From: Microbacterium rhizomatis
Lineage (GTDB): Bacteria; Actinomycetota; Actinomycetes; Actinomycetales; Microbacteriaceae
Length of the DNA stretch: 64,000 nucleotides
Reading direction: 5' to 3'
NCBI RefSeq assembly: GCF_008710745.1
Contig: NZ_VYSA01000002.1
Location: forward strand, 124,001-188,000
Position 1 is the stretch's first letter. Every line of letters begins with the position of its first letter. The translations under genes were made by a program, and so were the position numbers. Positions 38,139 through 46,221 of the stretch are shown in pieces. The notes under the pieces were generated by a model. The model saw nothing but the letters and a program-made list of their open reading frames with translations, made no database searches and was not told where the DNA came from.

Positions 38139-38998
38139 GTCACGTCTCCCTTCGTGCGTGCACGGGCGATGGCGTGCCCGGCGACGTCGACGCCGAGCAG
38201 GAACGCGGTCGCAGCCACCGATCCTGCGCGGGCGACGAGGGCCGTCTGCAGCGGGATCATCGAGCGGATCCCTTGGCGCGTCGCGGTCCGTGCGTGCGCG
38301 GCGGTCGGCTCACGCGCAGCGGTGAGCTGCGATGGAAGGGTCGACGCGAGATAGCTCGCACCCCCGACCAGCGCGCCGCCGGTGAAAGTCCCGGCGCCGA
38401 ACGTCGCCGCCGCCGCTGCCGCGACGCTGGTGGCGGCAACCGTCCCGGCGGTCGTACGGCTCGTGCCGGCGACCTCGCCGCGCGAAAGCGCGGTGACGCC
38501 CAGCGTGTGGGCCGCGACCACGGCGGCGGGGAGGAGCCCGCGCCGCCATCCGGGCCCGGCGGCGCCCATCATGACATCGAGACCACGGCAGAGGGCCATC
38601 ACAGCCGGGCCCGCCGGGGTGGGCTTCGCGGCGAGATCGTACGTCCACACCGACGCTGCGGTCGCGAGGGAGACGAGTCCCGCGGCGCGACCGGCCGAGA
38701 AGGCGACTCCGATCCCGACGGCGGTCAGGATCGCCCCGATGCCGAACGCCGTGCTGCGCCGCACGCGACCGGACGGAATCGGCCGCTCGGGCCGTTCGAC
38801 GGCATCCAGCTCGGCATCGGCGACGTCGTTGAGGGCCATTCCCGCCGCGTACAAGCAGGCAGACGAGCTCGAGAGCGGTACCGCACGGATGCCGGCGCCG
38901 CCTCTCGCGCTCGCGGCTCCCACCACCGCGTCGCCGATGACGGTCAGGATCGCGGGTGCCCGAACGAGCTCGAGCACGTCGCTGAAGCGCGGAGTCAT
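38135..38998 (-). CDS. UbiA-type prenyltransferase (EboC-like, SCO3242-like)
   Basis: 287 residues, about eight membrane helices. The aspartate motif is NDVADAELDAVERPERPIPS, between helices 2 and 3, and the second motif region is VWTYDLAAKPTPAGP. UbiA enzymes transfer an isoprenoid chain to an acceptor in the membrane. The ATG overlaps the inositol phosphate synthase stop by 4 nt, and its own stop overlaps the next start by 4 nt. It is the integral membrane component of the cluster and so anchors the pathway at the membrane. Confidence 0.85.
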   Translation of the reverse strand: MTPRFSDVLELVRAPAILTVIGDAVVGAASARGGAGIRAVPLSSSSACLYAAGMALNDVADAELDAVERPERPIPSGRVRRSTAFGIGAILTAVGIGVAFSAGRAAGLVSLATAASVWTYDLAAKPTPAGPAVMALCRGLDVMMGAAGPGWRRGLLPAAVVAAHTLGVTALSRGEVAGTSRTTAGTVAATSVAAAAAATFGAGTFTGGALVGGASYLASTLPSQLTAAREPTAAHARTATRQGIRSMIPLQTALVARAGSVAATAFLLGVDVAGHAIARARTKGDVT

Positions 38999-40209
38999 CC
39001 CGCGCGCACCTCGTGATCCAGCGCCGCAAGGACGCCGGTCTGCTGGACCCAGGTGACGTACGCGGCGGTCTGCTCGGCGAAGGCGTGGACATCGCTGCCC
39101 CACGGATCCTTGAAGAAGCAGCCCAGTTCGGCGATCGGCCCGGACTGTCCCGCGGCCGACGCGAGCGCCAGCACACGGACGAGGTCGATGACGAGGGGCG
39201 CGGCGAGCGTCGAGTCGTACGCGCTCCAGGTCGTCTGCAGAGTGATGCGGCTGCCGAGGAAACCGATCGCGTTCACGTGGTCCCACGCGGTCTTGACGTC
39301 GCCCAGGTCGGGCACGTTGTCGATGTGCAGCGGTGCCACGACGTCGTCTCCGACCAGGGCGTGCAGACCCCGATTCTTCGAGGCGAGCTTGGAACGCACC
39401 GCCTCGGGGTCGGCGAGGGTGGCGCCATCGCCACCGCCGAGCAGGTTGGTGCCCGCCCACGACAGCACCTTCAGGCCTCGAGCGGCGAACATGGGCGCGA
39501 GCACAGTCCGCAACAGCGTCTCGCCGGTCTTGCCGTCCTGGCCGGCGAAGGGGATCCCGGCAGCCTCGGCGCGGGCGCGCAGCACCGGCAGGCTGAGACC
39601 CGCGGACGGGGTGAATCCGGCGTAGGCGGCGCCGGCCTGGATCGCGGCTGCGGCCGCGATCGAACTCGGGGGCAGCACGCGAAGGGCGGGGTCTCGCAGC
39701 GCCGCGGTCAGGGCGTCCTCCGAGTGGAACGCGGGATGGTCGGCCGGCAGAGCCTCCGTGGATGACACGTCGACGACCACGACCGTGCGCAGGCCGTGCC
39801 GATCGCGGAAGCCGGCGATATCGGCCGCCATGCGATCGATCGTGTGCTGCTGCGTCAGGCCGGTCTGGTCGATCACCCGCAGTTCGGCCTCGTCGCGCTC
39901 GAGGTCGGGTTCGACCGCGGCCACCACAGCTGCGGGGAACATTCCACCGGCCGCGAGCGCCGCGGCCTTGCGGGCCAGCGGCACCTGCGAGATGTCGTGA
40001 CCGCCGATCACGATCTCATCGAATCCGGCGAAGGGGACGTCGTCGAAGTCGGATGAGGTCGTGGTCAGACCCCACGGCTCGGCGATGCCACGGGTCAGCG
40101 CGTGCAGTCCGATCGCGGCGGTCGTGGCCAGCGATCCTCGTGCGCCGATGAACCAGGCGCCGACGCGCGGCGTCGTGGGGCGGTCATTGTCGAAAACAGT
40201 GTGGGTCAT
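38995..40209 (-). CDS. Inositol-3-phosphate synthase family protein
   Basis: 404 residues of the NAD-dependent myo-inositol-1/3-phosphate synthase family, which cyclises glucose 6-phosphate. Visible signatures are VGAWFIGARGSLATTAAIGL (nucleotide fold), PSSIAAAAAIQAGAAYAGFT, GQDGKTGETLLRTVLAPMF, LSWAGTNLLGGGDG and SKNRGL. AAAGGA precedes the ATG. As first gene of the operon it sits where a sugar phosphate cyclase (EboD) is found in classical ebo clusters. It may be a paralogue of the housekeeping Ino1, which was not seen in this window. Confidence 0.88.
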   Translation of the reverse strand: MTHTVFDNDRPTTPRVGAWFIGARGSLATTAAIGLHALTRGIAEPWGLTTTSSDFDDVPFAGFDEIVIGGHDISQVPLARKAAALAAGGMFPAAVVAAVEPDLERDEAELRVIDQTGLTQQHTIDRMAADIAGFRDRHGLRTVVVVDVSSTEALPADHPAFHSEDALTAALRDPALRVLPPSSIAAAAAIQAGAAYAGFTPSAGLSLPVLRARAEAAGIPFAGQDGKTGETLLRTVLAPMFAARGLKVLSWAGTNLLGGGDGATLADPEAVRSKLASKNRGLHALVGDDVVAPLHIDNVPDLGDVKTAWDHVNAIGFLGSRITLQTTWSAYDSTLAAPLVIDLVRVLALASAAGQSGPIAELGCFFKDPWGSDVHAFAEQTAAYVTWVQQTGVLAALDHEVRAG

Positions 40210-40271
40210 CGTCGTCCTTTACTGTGCGCTGCTCTGCGCGAGCCTCCGGCGGGGGATCGGGAAGCTTTCCC

Positions 40272-40301
40272 ACCGTACGGTCTCGTAATGACAACGGTCA
40301 A
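40272..40301 (-). promoter_or_regulatory. Candidate promoter of the Ebo-like operon
   Basis: TTGACC (40301-40296) and TACGGT (40277-40272) on the minus strand, with 18-nt spacing. The -10 lies 63 nt upstream of the inositol phosphate synthase ATG, in the AT-richer part of this gap. No sharper match was seen nearby. Confidence 0.4.
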
Positions 40302-40404
40302 GCAAAAGGTGAGGATGATGAGTAATAAGTTGCCTGCTGTACGATTCGCTTTCTCACGCAGACCGAAAGCGTGGGGAGATCTCCTCTGGGCGAGACACAC
40401 GCCC

Positions 40405-40452
40405 GGCTTACCCTCGATGCACGGCGAGAGGACCCGAGGCGGGCTGGTACGA
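40405..40452. repeat. 48-nt duplicated fragment of the DUF2510 gene start
   Basis: Matches 41961-42008 at 46 of 48 positions. The matched stretch contains the leader and first codons of the DUF2510 gene; here the plus-strand frame still reads RGPEAGWYE before it leaves the homology. It marks a partial duplication or gene-conversion scar about 1.55 kb from the intact copy. The surrounding 436-nt gap (40210-40645) holds no intact gene. Confidence 0.8.
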
Positions 40453-40604
40453 GACGTTCGCGAGCGGCGCAGGCATCCCGACACCGGGAGGGTCGGCGAA
40501 CGGGCTGGGGAAGGGCTTGCCCTGCACCCCGCTCACCCCGTCGGCACGGCGTTGACCACCAGGGCAGCGCCGATGGCGCTGCCCGCGACCGTTGCGAACG
40601 GCAT
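40453..40604 (-). pseudogene. Frameshifted remnant of a small membrane protein
   Basis: From ATG 40604 the minus strand reads MPFATVAGSAIGAALVVNAV, then PTG and a TGA at 40535. One frame over, it continues VSGVQGKPFPSPFADPPGVG, then MPAPLANV, until the DUF2510 fragment begins. A single missing base around 40540 would join both parts into one protein that resembles small conserved actinobacterial membrane proteins (recognised by pattern only). The 10-bp hairpin at 40562-40584 lies in this coding remnant. Confidence 0.5.
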
Positions 40605-40645
40605 GCGCTCAGGATGAGTGGGCCGCGAGGAGGCGGTGCCCTCGA

Positions 40646-41047
40646 CTATTGCTTGGTCGCCCGCAAGATCGACATGACCAGGATGACGCGGTCAGCCTTG
40701 TCGGGCGGCGGTACATCGCTCGGATTGCCGTACCGGTTCTGCAGCCGGACGTAGAAGTCCCCTGACGGATCCGGAATGACCTCGACGAGCTCGCCCGCCA
40801 CCTCGAGGTAGTGGAACGGGTCGTCGGGGTCGATGACCGACAGCGCCATCGACGGGTTGTGCTGCAGATTGCGGTACTTCTGCCGCTTGTTCGTGTGCGT
40901 GAAGCGCAGGTGCTCGCCGTCGAATTCGAACCACATCGGCGTGACCTGAACGGTGTCGTCGGGGCGGATCGTGCCGAGGCTCCCGTAGTTCGGCGCTTCG
41001 AGCAAACGACGGTAGGCGGGGGGAATGATGTCGACGGGATCTGTCAT
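40646..41047 (-). CDS. PPOX class F420-dependent oxidoreductase
   Basis: 133 residues of the split-barrel flavin/deazaflavin reductase fold. It contains YGSLGTIRPDDTVQVTPMWF, LRFTHTNKRQKYRNLQHNP and MALSVIDPDDPFHYLEVAGE. These are typical of actinobacterial F420-binding PPOX proteins, which reduce diverse small molecules. It is one of several redox proteins of the F420/LLM type in the window, consistent with an F420-producing host. Confidence 0.87.
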   Translation of the reverse strand: MTDPVDIIPPAYRRLLEAPNYGSLGTIRPDDTVQVTPMWFEFDGEHLRFTHTNKRQKYRNLQHNPSMALSVIDPDDPFHYLEVAGELVEVIPDPSGDFYVRLQNRYGNPSDVPPPDKADRVILVMSILRATKQ

Positions 41048-41080
41048 GCGCCCATTCTCGCCGAATCAGCAGGAGCGGAC

Positions 41081-41914
41081 TCAGCCCTGGGCGAGACGCG
41101 CGACGTCATCCCACTTCTCCCAGTTCGCCAGGCGCGACTCGTAGTCGGGACGGACGATGCCGAGCGCGGAGGCGCCGAAGAAGACGCGCAGCGGCGGCTC
41201 GACAGCATCCACGACGCGCAGGAGCGCCGCGGCGGACGCCTGCGGGTCGCCCGCTCCCCCGCCGGAAGCCGCACGCTTCGCCCGTTCCGCCGTGCTGCGC
41301 TCGCGAAGGCCGTCATACGCGCGGATGTCCGACGAGTGGCGCGAGCTCGGTCCCGACCAGTCGGTCGCGAACCCGCCCGGCTCGATGAGGGTCACATGGA
41401 TGCCGAACTCGGCGACCTCGGCCGCGAGCGCCTGCGAAAAGCCCTCGAGCGCCCACTTCGACGCGTGGTATGCGCTGAGGTTGGGGAACGCCGAGACACC
41501 GCCGATGGACGACACCTGGAGGATGTGGCCGGAGCCCTGGGCGCGCATGATCGGAAGCGCCGCCTGAGTGACCCACACGGCCCCGAAGACGTTGGTCTCG
41601 AGCTGATCGCGGAGCTCCTGCTCGCTGATCTCCTCCGCCATGCCGAAGTGCCCGTACCCCGCGTTGTTGATGACGATGTCGAGCGTGCCGAAGTGCTCGT
41701 GCGCTCGCTGCACGGCCGCGAAGTCCGCGGCGCGGTCGGTGACGTCGAGCTCGATGGGCAGAAGCGCGTCTCCGTACCTGTCCGCCAGGTCGCCGAGGGT
41801 GGATGTGTCGCGCGCGGTCGCGGCGACGCGGTCGCCTCTCTCGAGCGCCGCGATCGTCCACTCCCGTCCGAATCCACGGGAGGTGCCGGTGATGAACCAC
41901 GTCTTCGATGTCAT
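41081..41914 (-). CDS. Short-chain dehydrogenase/reductase
   Basis: 277 residues. The NAD(P) loop is WFITGTSRGFGREW, the NNAG motif is IVINNAGYGHFG, and the catalytic set is Ser (LQVSSIGGVSAF), Tyr and Lys (SAYHASKWALEGFS). EPGGFATDWSG follows. It resembles the ketoacyl-reductase-like classical SDRs; substrate unknown. ATG 41914 is used; 41923 is an in-frame alternative. It is divergent from the DUF2510 gene, with 62 nt between starts. Confidence 0.9.
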   Translation of the reverse strand: MTSKTWFITGTSRGFGREWTIAALERGDRVAATARDTSTLGDLADRYGDALLPIELDVTDRAADFAAVQRAHEHFGTLDIVINNAGYGHFGMAEEISEQELRDQLETNVFGAVWVTQAALPIMRAQGSGHILQVSSIGGVSAFPNLSAYHASKWALEGFSQALAAEVAEFGIHVTLIEPGGFATDWSGPSSRHSSDIRAYDGLRERSTAERAKRAASGGGAGDPQASAAALLRVVDAVEPPLRVFFGASALGIVRPDYESRLANWEKWDDVARLAQG

Positions 41915-41976
41915 TGCAGACATGACATCGATGACGCTCGCGGTATTCCCGATTGCGACGGGCTTACCCTCGATGC

Positions 41977-42552
41977 ATGGCGACAGGACCCGAGGCGGGC
42001 TGGTACGACGACGGCACCGGCAAGCAGCGCTGGTGGGACGGCTCGCGGTGGACAGATCAGTACATCGATCTGAACGATCGCTACCTCGAACTGCGCAGCG
42101 ACCCGGCTCCGACGAATGCTCCCGCACGCGAGGGATGGTACGACGACAGCCGAGGTCGCCTCCGCTGGTGGAACGGCACGCGATGGACGGATGCCGCGCG
42201 CTACAGCGGTTCGGAGGAGGAGTTCGCCGGCATCGTCGTCGACGGACGCTGGATCCACTTCGGCCCGTCGTCCCAGCCCGTCGCCGGGGCATCCGCGACA
42301 CGATCCGCCGGTGCAGAGCTGCTCAAGCGAGGCCGGCTCGCGCGGCCCGCGGTGGCACGCGCCCTCCTCGGGCCGGCAGGCCCGATCACTCCGAACCTGC
42401 TGAAGCGATCGATCGACCCGGGCGCGACGTACCTTCTCGTCGAGGTGGGGTCAGAGGTCTGGCTGGCCTCCGTGCCCCCGGGGCAGGAGGGCCGCGCGGG
42501 CCAGTTCGCCACGTGGATCAACACCGTCTCGCAGCACTACCGCTACCGCTGA
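41977..42552 (+). CDS. DUF2510 domain-containing protein
   Basis: 191 residues with two consecutive DUF2510 motifs (GWYDDGTGKQRWWDGSRWT and GWYDDSRGRLRWWNGTRWT), short Trp/Gly repeats common in actinobacterial surface and membrane proteins. The C-terminal part (GATYLLVEVGSEVWLASVPP) is unassigned and has no membrane helix. Its 5' end is the source or sister of the fragment at 40405-40452. Confidence 0.85.
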   Translation: MATGPEAGWYDDGTGKQRWWDGSRWTDQYIDLNDRYLELRSDPAPTNAPAREGWYDDSRGRLRWWNGTRWTDAARYSGSEEEFAGIVVDGRWIHFGPSSQPVAGASATRSAGAELLKRGRLARPAVARALLGPAGPITPNLLKRSIDPGATYLLVEVGSEVWLASVPPGQEGRAGQFATWINTVSQHYRYR

Positions 42553-42629
42553 CCGCTTGCGCCGGCGAGTGTGATGGGACATAGCGCTCCTGTTACTTCG
42601 TGTGGGTGCTGTGGGGCCAGACGCAGGAG

Positions 42630-43385
42630 TCACGCTCTGCGGATCCAGCTGTCTAGGACGAGTGCGTCGGAATCGATGGCGGAGAGTGCTCCGTAGAGTT
42701 CCTGCGTGACCATGCCCACCAGCGCGCACGTGCGGTAATGGCCACCGGGGTCCATGAACTTCCCCTGGAACAGAAGCACGCCGTCTCGCGCGGCTAGGTC
42801 GAGTGCGTCATCCGCGCGCTCGAGGTCCTGACCACTCCAGGTGACCTCGACGACCGTGAAAGCTGCTCCCAGGAGCGGTTCGAGCGCGTCCACCGCCGAT
42901 TCAGCATTCGTGGTGCAGGCGACGCCTACCCAGCCATCGACTAACCGATGAACTCCGTAGAAGAGCAGCCCCTCCGCACGGAGTCGATCGACTGCTTCGA
43001 GCACCGGTGGGGTAAGCAGCTCTTCTCTCGAACGGCGTTCGCGCGGCACGATAGCCGGGTCGATCCGGGCGCCGAGGTGCTCGGGCGGCGCGACCGGCGC
43101 GACGGGCGACACGATGCGCACATGGTCGATGGCATCTCCCGTCCAGATCCCTTCCACCGTCACGACGTGTGCATCGTCGTGATGCCTGTCTACACGGATG
43201 GGGATACTGAGACCGCCCGCATTCTGGAAGACCCGGTCGTAGTGACCTTGCCCCACCGCCTGAAGCCGTAGCATTCCCCCGCCGCCGACTGCGCGCCCGG
43301 TCGCCGAAACTCTGTCTCCCGGGCGCACTGGGCGGACTCGTTCGATCTCCGAAGAGCCGGGCATGCTCGAGTCTGGGTGACGCAT
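42630..43385 (-). CDS. Hypothetical protein
   Basis: Not recognised. 251 residues from ATG 43385 (AGGAGG a few bases upstream). It is acidic, without signal peptide or membrane segment. The N-terminal third is beta-like (MLRLQAVGQGHYDRVFQ). A second half of alternating helices and strands (LLFYGVHRLVDGWVGVACTT; FTVVEVTWSGQDLERADDAL) ends in LSAIDSDALVLDSWIRRA. The gaps on both sides (42553-42629 and 43389-43568) contain nothing recognisable. Confidence 0.65.
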   Translation of the reverse strand: MRHPDSSMPGSSEIERVRPVRPGDRVSATGRAVGGGGMLRLQAVGQGHYDRVFQNAGGLSIPIRVDRHHDDAHVVTVEGIWTGDAIDHVRIVSPVAPVAPPEHLGARIDPAIVPRERRSREELLTPPVLEAVDRLRAEGLLFYGVHRLVDGWVGVACTTNAESAVDALEPLLGAAFTVVEVTWSGQDLERADDALDLAARDGVLLFQGKFMDPGGHYRTCALVGMVTQELYGALSAIDSDALVLDSWIRRA

Positions 43386-43568
43386 CACTCCTCCTTCCGT
43401 CCGCCGACAGTGGCGGTCTCGAGCGATCTCGACCCGTCATCGGCGAGATACACGGAAACCGTAACGAGTGCAATGCCAGCTGCCGATTAATGGTCGTATT
43501 GGTCGCAGAGGACGCGACCTCGAGAGGCAAGGCACCCACTCCGCAGCTTCCGTGATCCGGACCGCGCT

Positions 43569-44075
43569 TCAGCCGGCGTGGGCGGCGAGTGTCTCCAGAT
43601 CGTCTCCGACAAGGCGCTGAGTGGTCCATTCGTCCATCGGAGTCGCGCCCAGTGATCGATAGAACGCGATCGACGGCGCGTTCCAATCGAGCACCGTCCA
43701 CTCCAGACGCGAGTATCCGCGCGTGACGCACTCGGTCGCGAGCGACGCGATCAGCGCCTTTCCGTATCCGCGACCGCGCTGCTCCTCGCCGACGAAGAGG
43801 TCTTCCAGCCAGATGCCGTGGCGACCCGTCCACGTCGAATAGGTGAGAAACCAGATCGCGATGCCTACGATCCTCCCCTCGCGCTCCACCACATGGGTGA
43901 AGACGCGGGGATCGGCGCCGAACAGCGACGCGGTGAGCATTTCAGCGGTGTTGGCCACCGCATCCGGTTCGTGTTCATAGTCGGCGAGCGCCTGGATGCA
44001 CGCCAGGATGCCTGCTTCGTCACCGGGCTGCGCGGCGCGCAGCACGGCGCCGTCGTGGAGGGTTCGGGTGTTCAC
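43569..44075 (-). CDS. GNAT family N-acetyltransferase
   Basis: 168 residues of the GNAT fold: a conserved acetyl-CoA loop GEEQRGRGYGKALIASLATE, preceded by the beta-4 strand GIWLEDLFV and followed by RLEWTVLDWNAPSIAFYRSL. The layout (SPAT-like, EDLFV) resembles diamine/polyamine acetyltransferases; the acceptor is unknown. Confidence 0.87.
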   Translation of the reverse strand: MNTRTLHDGAVLRAAQPGDEAGILACIQALADYEHEPDAVANTAEMLTASLFGADPRVFTHVVEREGRIVGIAIWFLTYSTWTGRHGIWLEDLFVGEEQRGRGYGKALIASLATECVTRGYSRLEWTVLDWNAPSIAFYRSLGATPMDEWTTQRLVGDDLETLAAHAG

Positions 44076-44123
44076 GGCTCCATCATCGCGCTGATCAGTC
44101 CGGGCCTCCTCGCGATTCGCCCT

Positions 44124-44321
44124 TCAGCGAGAATCCGACGATCGCGAACGGTCTCGACGTTGCCGCCGCCTGATGACCATCGAGCCGACTCCGGCGACCG
44201 CGACGGTCATTGCCGCCAGAGCAGGGGCGAGCCATGAGTCGGACGGCGCGGCGTAGCCCGCGAACCAAACGAGGGCAAGCATTGCTAAGAGAACGCCGAA
44301 TAGGATATACCAGTACTTCAA
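44124..44321 (-). CDS. Small membrane protein with TTG start
   Basis: 65 residues (LKYWYILFGVLLAMLALVWF at the start) with two hydrophobic helices and a basic C-terminus (RRRQRRDRSRSSDSR). The TTG start has GGAG 7 nt upstream, and no ATG in frame fits. It is too short for family assignment and lies in a lower-GC stretch. Confidence 0.55.
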   Translation of the reverse strand: MKYWYILFGVLLAMLALVWFAGYAAPSDSWLAPALAAMTVAVAGVGSMVIRRRQRRDRSRSSDSR

Positions 44322-44455
44322 AGTTCATCTCCAACGAGTCGGTTCTCACCTTATCGATTTTGCAACCAGGCACAACCAGCCCACGAGAAGCCCTCCGCCG
44401 AGGGATGGCGATGTGCGGTGAAGAGGGCGACTCACCACTCGAACGAAGGGTTCTC

Positions 44456-45064
44456 ATGCGAAACCGCCGGAACACCGTAGGCGCTCTCCTCATTTCCGCC
44501 CTCGTGGCCGCAGCCAGCTTCTCCGGAGCGCAAACAGCTTCCGCGAATTCTCTCGAGCATGCCGATGCGACAGTAGGAGCCTCGCAGGCGGCCACCGTGA
44601 CTCCCGATCTCTTTCAGGCTGCTCTACATGGCCTGGAGGGGAGCGATGTCCCTCGCACCACAATCGAAGCCGACGGAGCCACGTTCTACGAGTACCACTT
44701 CGACGAAGGATCACTGACGTTTCCCTCGGAGGCCACCTTTTTAGCATCCGCAGAGTTCGATGAAGCTGTCCCCGACCCGAACGTTGTGACACCGATGATC
44801 GAGGTGGTGACAAGGGGGCAGTACGTAGCGGTTGGGCTTAACCGAGCTGATCAAGCGATGCTGCTTGGCGGTGGTGGTACCGCACTCGGATTGGTCCTCT
44901 GTGCGATTCCCGGTGTCTGCGTCGTCTCTACGATCTTGCTTGCCGGCGCGGTCGCGTACCTGACCGAACGAGGTCTCTGCCCTGAGTCGCAGCAGCTGTG
45001 GTGGTACGACGTTCAAGGAGGCTCGACCTTCGCGTGTCGCAGCTCCGCCCCTGCGCTGCCGTAA
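44456..45064 (+). CDS. Secreted protein with Gly/Cys-rich hydrophobic C-terminal segment
   Basis: Not recognised. 202 residues from ATG 44456 (GAAGGG upstream). The signal peptide ends near ASFSGAQTASA-NS. A ~95-residue acidic, soluble middle part follows. A hydrophobic segment AMLLGGGGTALGLVLCAIPG, continuing VCVVSTILLAGAVAYL, leads to a short Cys-containing tail (GLCPESQQLW, STFACRSS). The layout recalls precursors of membrane-active peptides or small surface toxins, but homology was not established. GC and codon use are lower than in the surroundings. Confidence 0.7.
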   Translation: MRNRRNTVGALLISALVAAASFSGAQTASANSLEHADATVGASQAATVTPDLFQAALHGLEGSDVPRTTIEADGATFYEYHFDEGSLTFPSEATFLASAEFDEAVPDPNVVTPMIEVVTRGQYVAVGLNRADQAMLLGGGGTALGLVLCAIPGVCVVSTILLAGAVAYLTERGLCPESQQLWWYDVQGGSTFACRSSAPALP

Positions 45065-45091
45065 AGAAGCACCGGCAGCGGCAACCCCAAT

Positions 45092-45125
45092 ACGCCGCAT
45101 CCATTCACCGGAATGGATGCGGCGT
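45092..45125 (+). terminator. 15-bp hairpin after the secreted protein gene
   Basis: acgccgcatccattc pairs perfectly with gaatggatgcggcgt around the 4-nt loop accg, 28 nt after the stop. There is no U-tract, as is usual for actinobacterial terminators. It ends 20 nt before the next start codon and separates the secreted gene from the LLM gene. Confidence 0.7.
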
Positions 45126-45144
45126 CCCTATCGTTGACATCATC

Positions 45145-46173
45145 ATGCAACGCTTCGGAACGCTCTCGTTCGGACACTACGGCCCGCTCGGCGGTGGTCG
45201 CGAGCTCACCGCCGGCGACTCGCTGCACCAGGCCATCGACCTCGCGCAGGGAATGGATGATCTCGGCGTGGACGGCGTCTACTTCCGCGTGCATCACTTC
45301 GCTCGGCAGCAGGCCTCGCCGATGCCCCTGCTCGCGGCCATCGCCGCCCGCACGGAGCGGATCGAGGTGGGCACGGGCGTCATCGACATGCGCTACGAGA
45401 ACCCGCTGTACCTCGCGGAGGAGGCGGCCGCGGTCGACCTGATCAGCGACGGACGACTGGCGCTCGGGGTGAGCCGTGGATCACCCGAGTCGGTCGTCCG
45501 CGGGTTCGAGGCGTTCGGGTACACCGGATCGCAAGACCCGCGCGGCGCCGACATCGCGCGCGAGCACTTCTCGACGTTCCTCCGCGCGATCGAGGGCGAG
45601 GGCATGGCCGAGCGCGACCCGAACAGCCCCTTCGGCGATGGAACAGGGCGGCAGCGCATCGAGCCGTACTCCCCCGGGCTGCGCTCGCGCATCTGGTGGG
45701 GCGCCGGCAACAGCGAGTCGGCCGAATGGGCGGGCCGCATGGGCGTCAACCTGATGTCGTCGACGCTGCTCACCGAAGACAAGGGACTGCCGTTCGACGA
45801 GCTGCAGGCGCAGCAGATCGACGCCTTCCGCGAGGCGTGGCGCGAGGCAGGACACCCGGGAGAACCGCGCACCTCGGTGAGCAGAAGCATCTTCCCGATC
45901 ACGACGGACGAAGAGGACATGTACTTCGGCGGACGTCAGGACGGTGACGGCGTCGGCTACATCGACGGCATGCGCTCCACCTTCGGAAAGACGTACGCGG
46001 CCGCGCCCGACGTGCTGGTCGAGCAGCTGCTCGAGGATGCGGCGATCCAGACCGCTGACACGCTCATGCTGACGATCCCGTCGCAGCTGGGCGTCGCGTT
46101 CAATCTGCGCATGGTCGAGTCGTTTGCGAAGTACGTCGCTCCGGCTCTCGGATGGGTCGGCACGCGGGTCTGA
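45145..46173 (+). CDS. LLM class flavin-dependent oxidoreductase
   Basis: 342 residues with a luciferase-like barrel: MQRFGTLSFGHYGPLGGGRE at the start, GVDGVYFRVHHFARQQASPM, VGTGVIDMRYENPLYLAEEA and RLALGVSRGSPESVVRGFEA. A substrate-side insertion RIWWGAGNSESAEWAGRMGV follows. It probably uses FMN; the reaction is unknown. It is a different subgroup from the LLM protein encoded at 17209-18273. Confidence 0.88.
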   Translation: MQRFGTLSFGHYGPLGGGRELTAGDSLHQAIDLAQGMDDLGVDGVYFRVHHFARQQASPMPLLAAIAARTERIEVGTGVIDMRYENPLYLAEEAAAVDLISDGRLALGVSRGSPESVVRGFEAFGYTGSQDPRGADIAREHFSTFLRAIEGEGMAERDPNSPFGDGTGRQRIEPYSPGLRSRIWWGAGNSESAEWAGRMGVNLMSSTLLTEDKGLPFDELQAQQIDAFREAWREAGHPGEPRTSVSRSIFPITTDEEDMYFGGRQDGDGVGYIDGMRSTFGKTYAAAPDVLVEQLLEDAAIQTADTLMLTIPSQLGVAFNLRMVESFAKYVAPALGWVGTRV

Positions 46174-46221
46174 GCCGACGGTCGCGGGGCGAGGGTAGAG
46201 GGTCGACCGTAGGATCGTCCG

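Noticed and set aside
40562..40584. Rho-independent terminator gggcagcgcc-gat-ggcgctgccc
   Set aside because: A perfect 10-bp stem but no U-tract, and it lies inside the coding remnant of a small membrane protein (Gly-Ser-Ala-Ile-Gly codons), so symmetry may be incidental.
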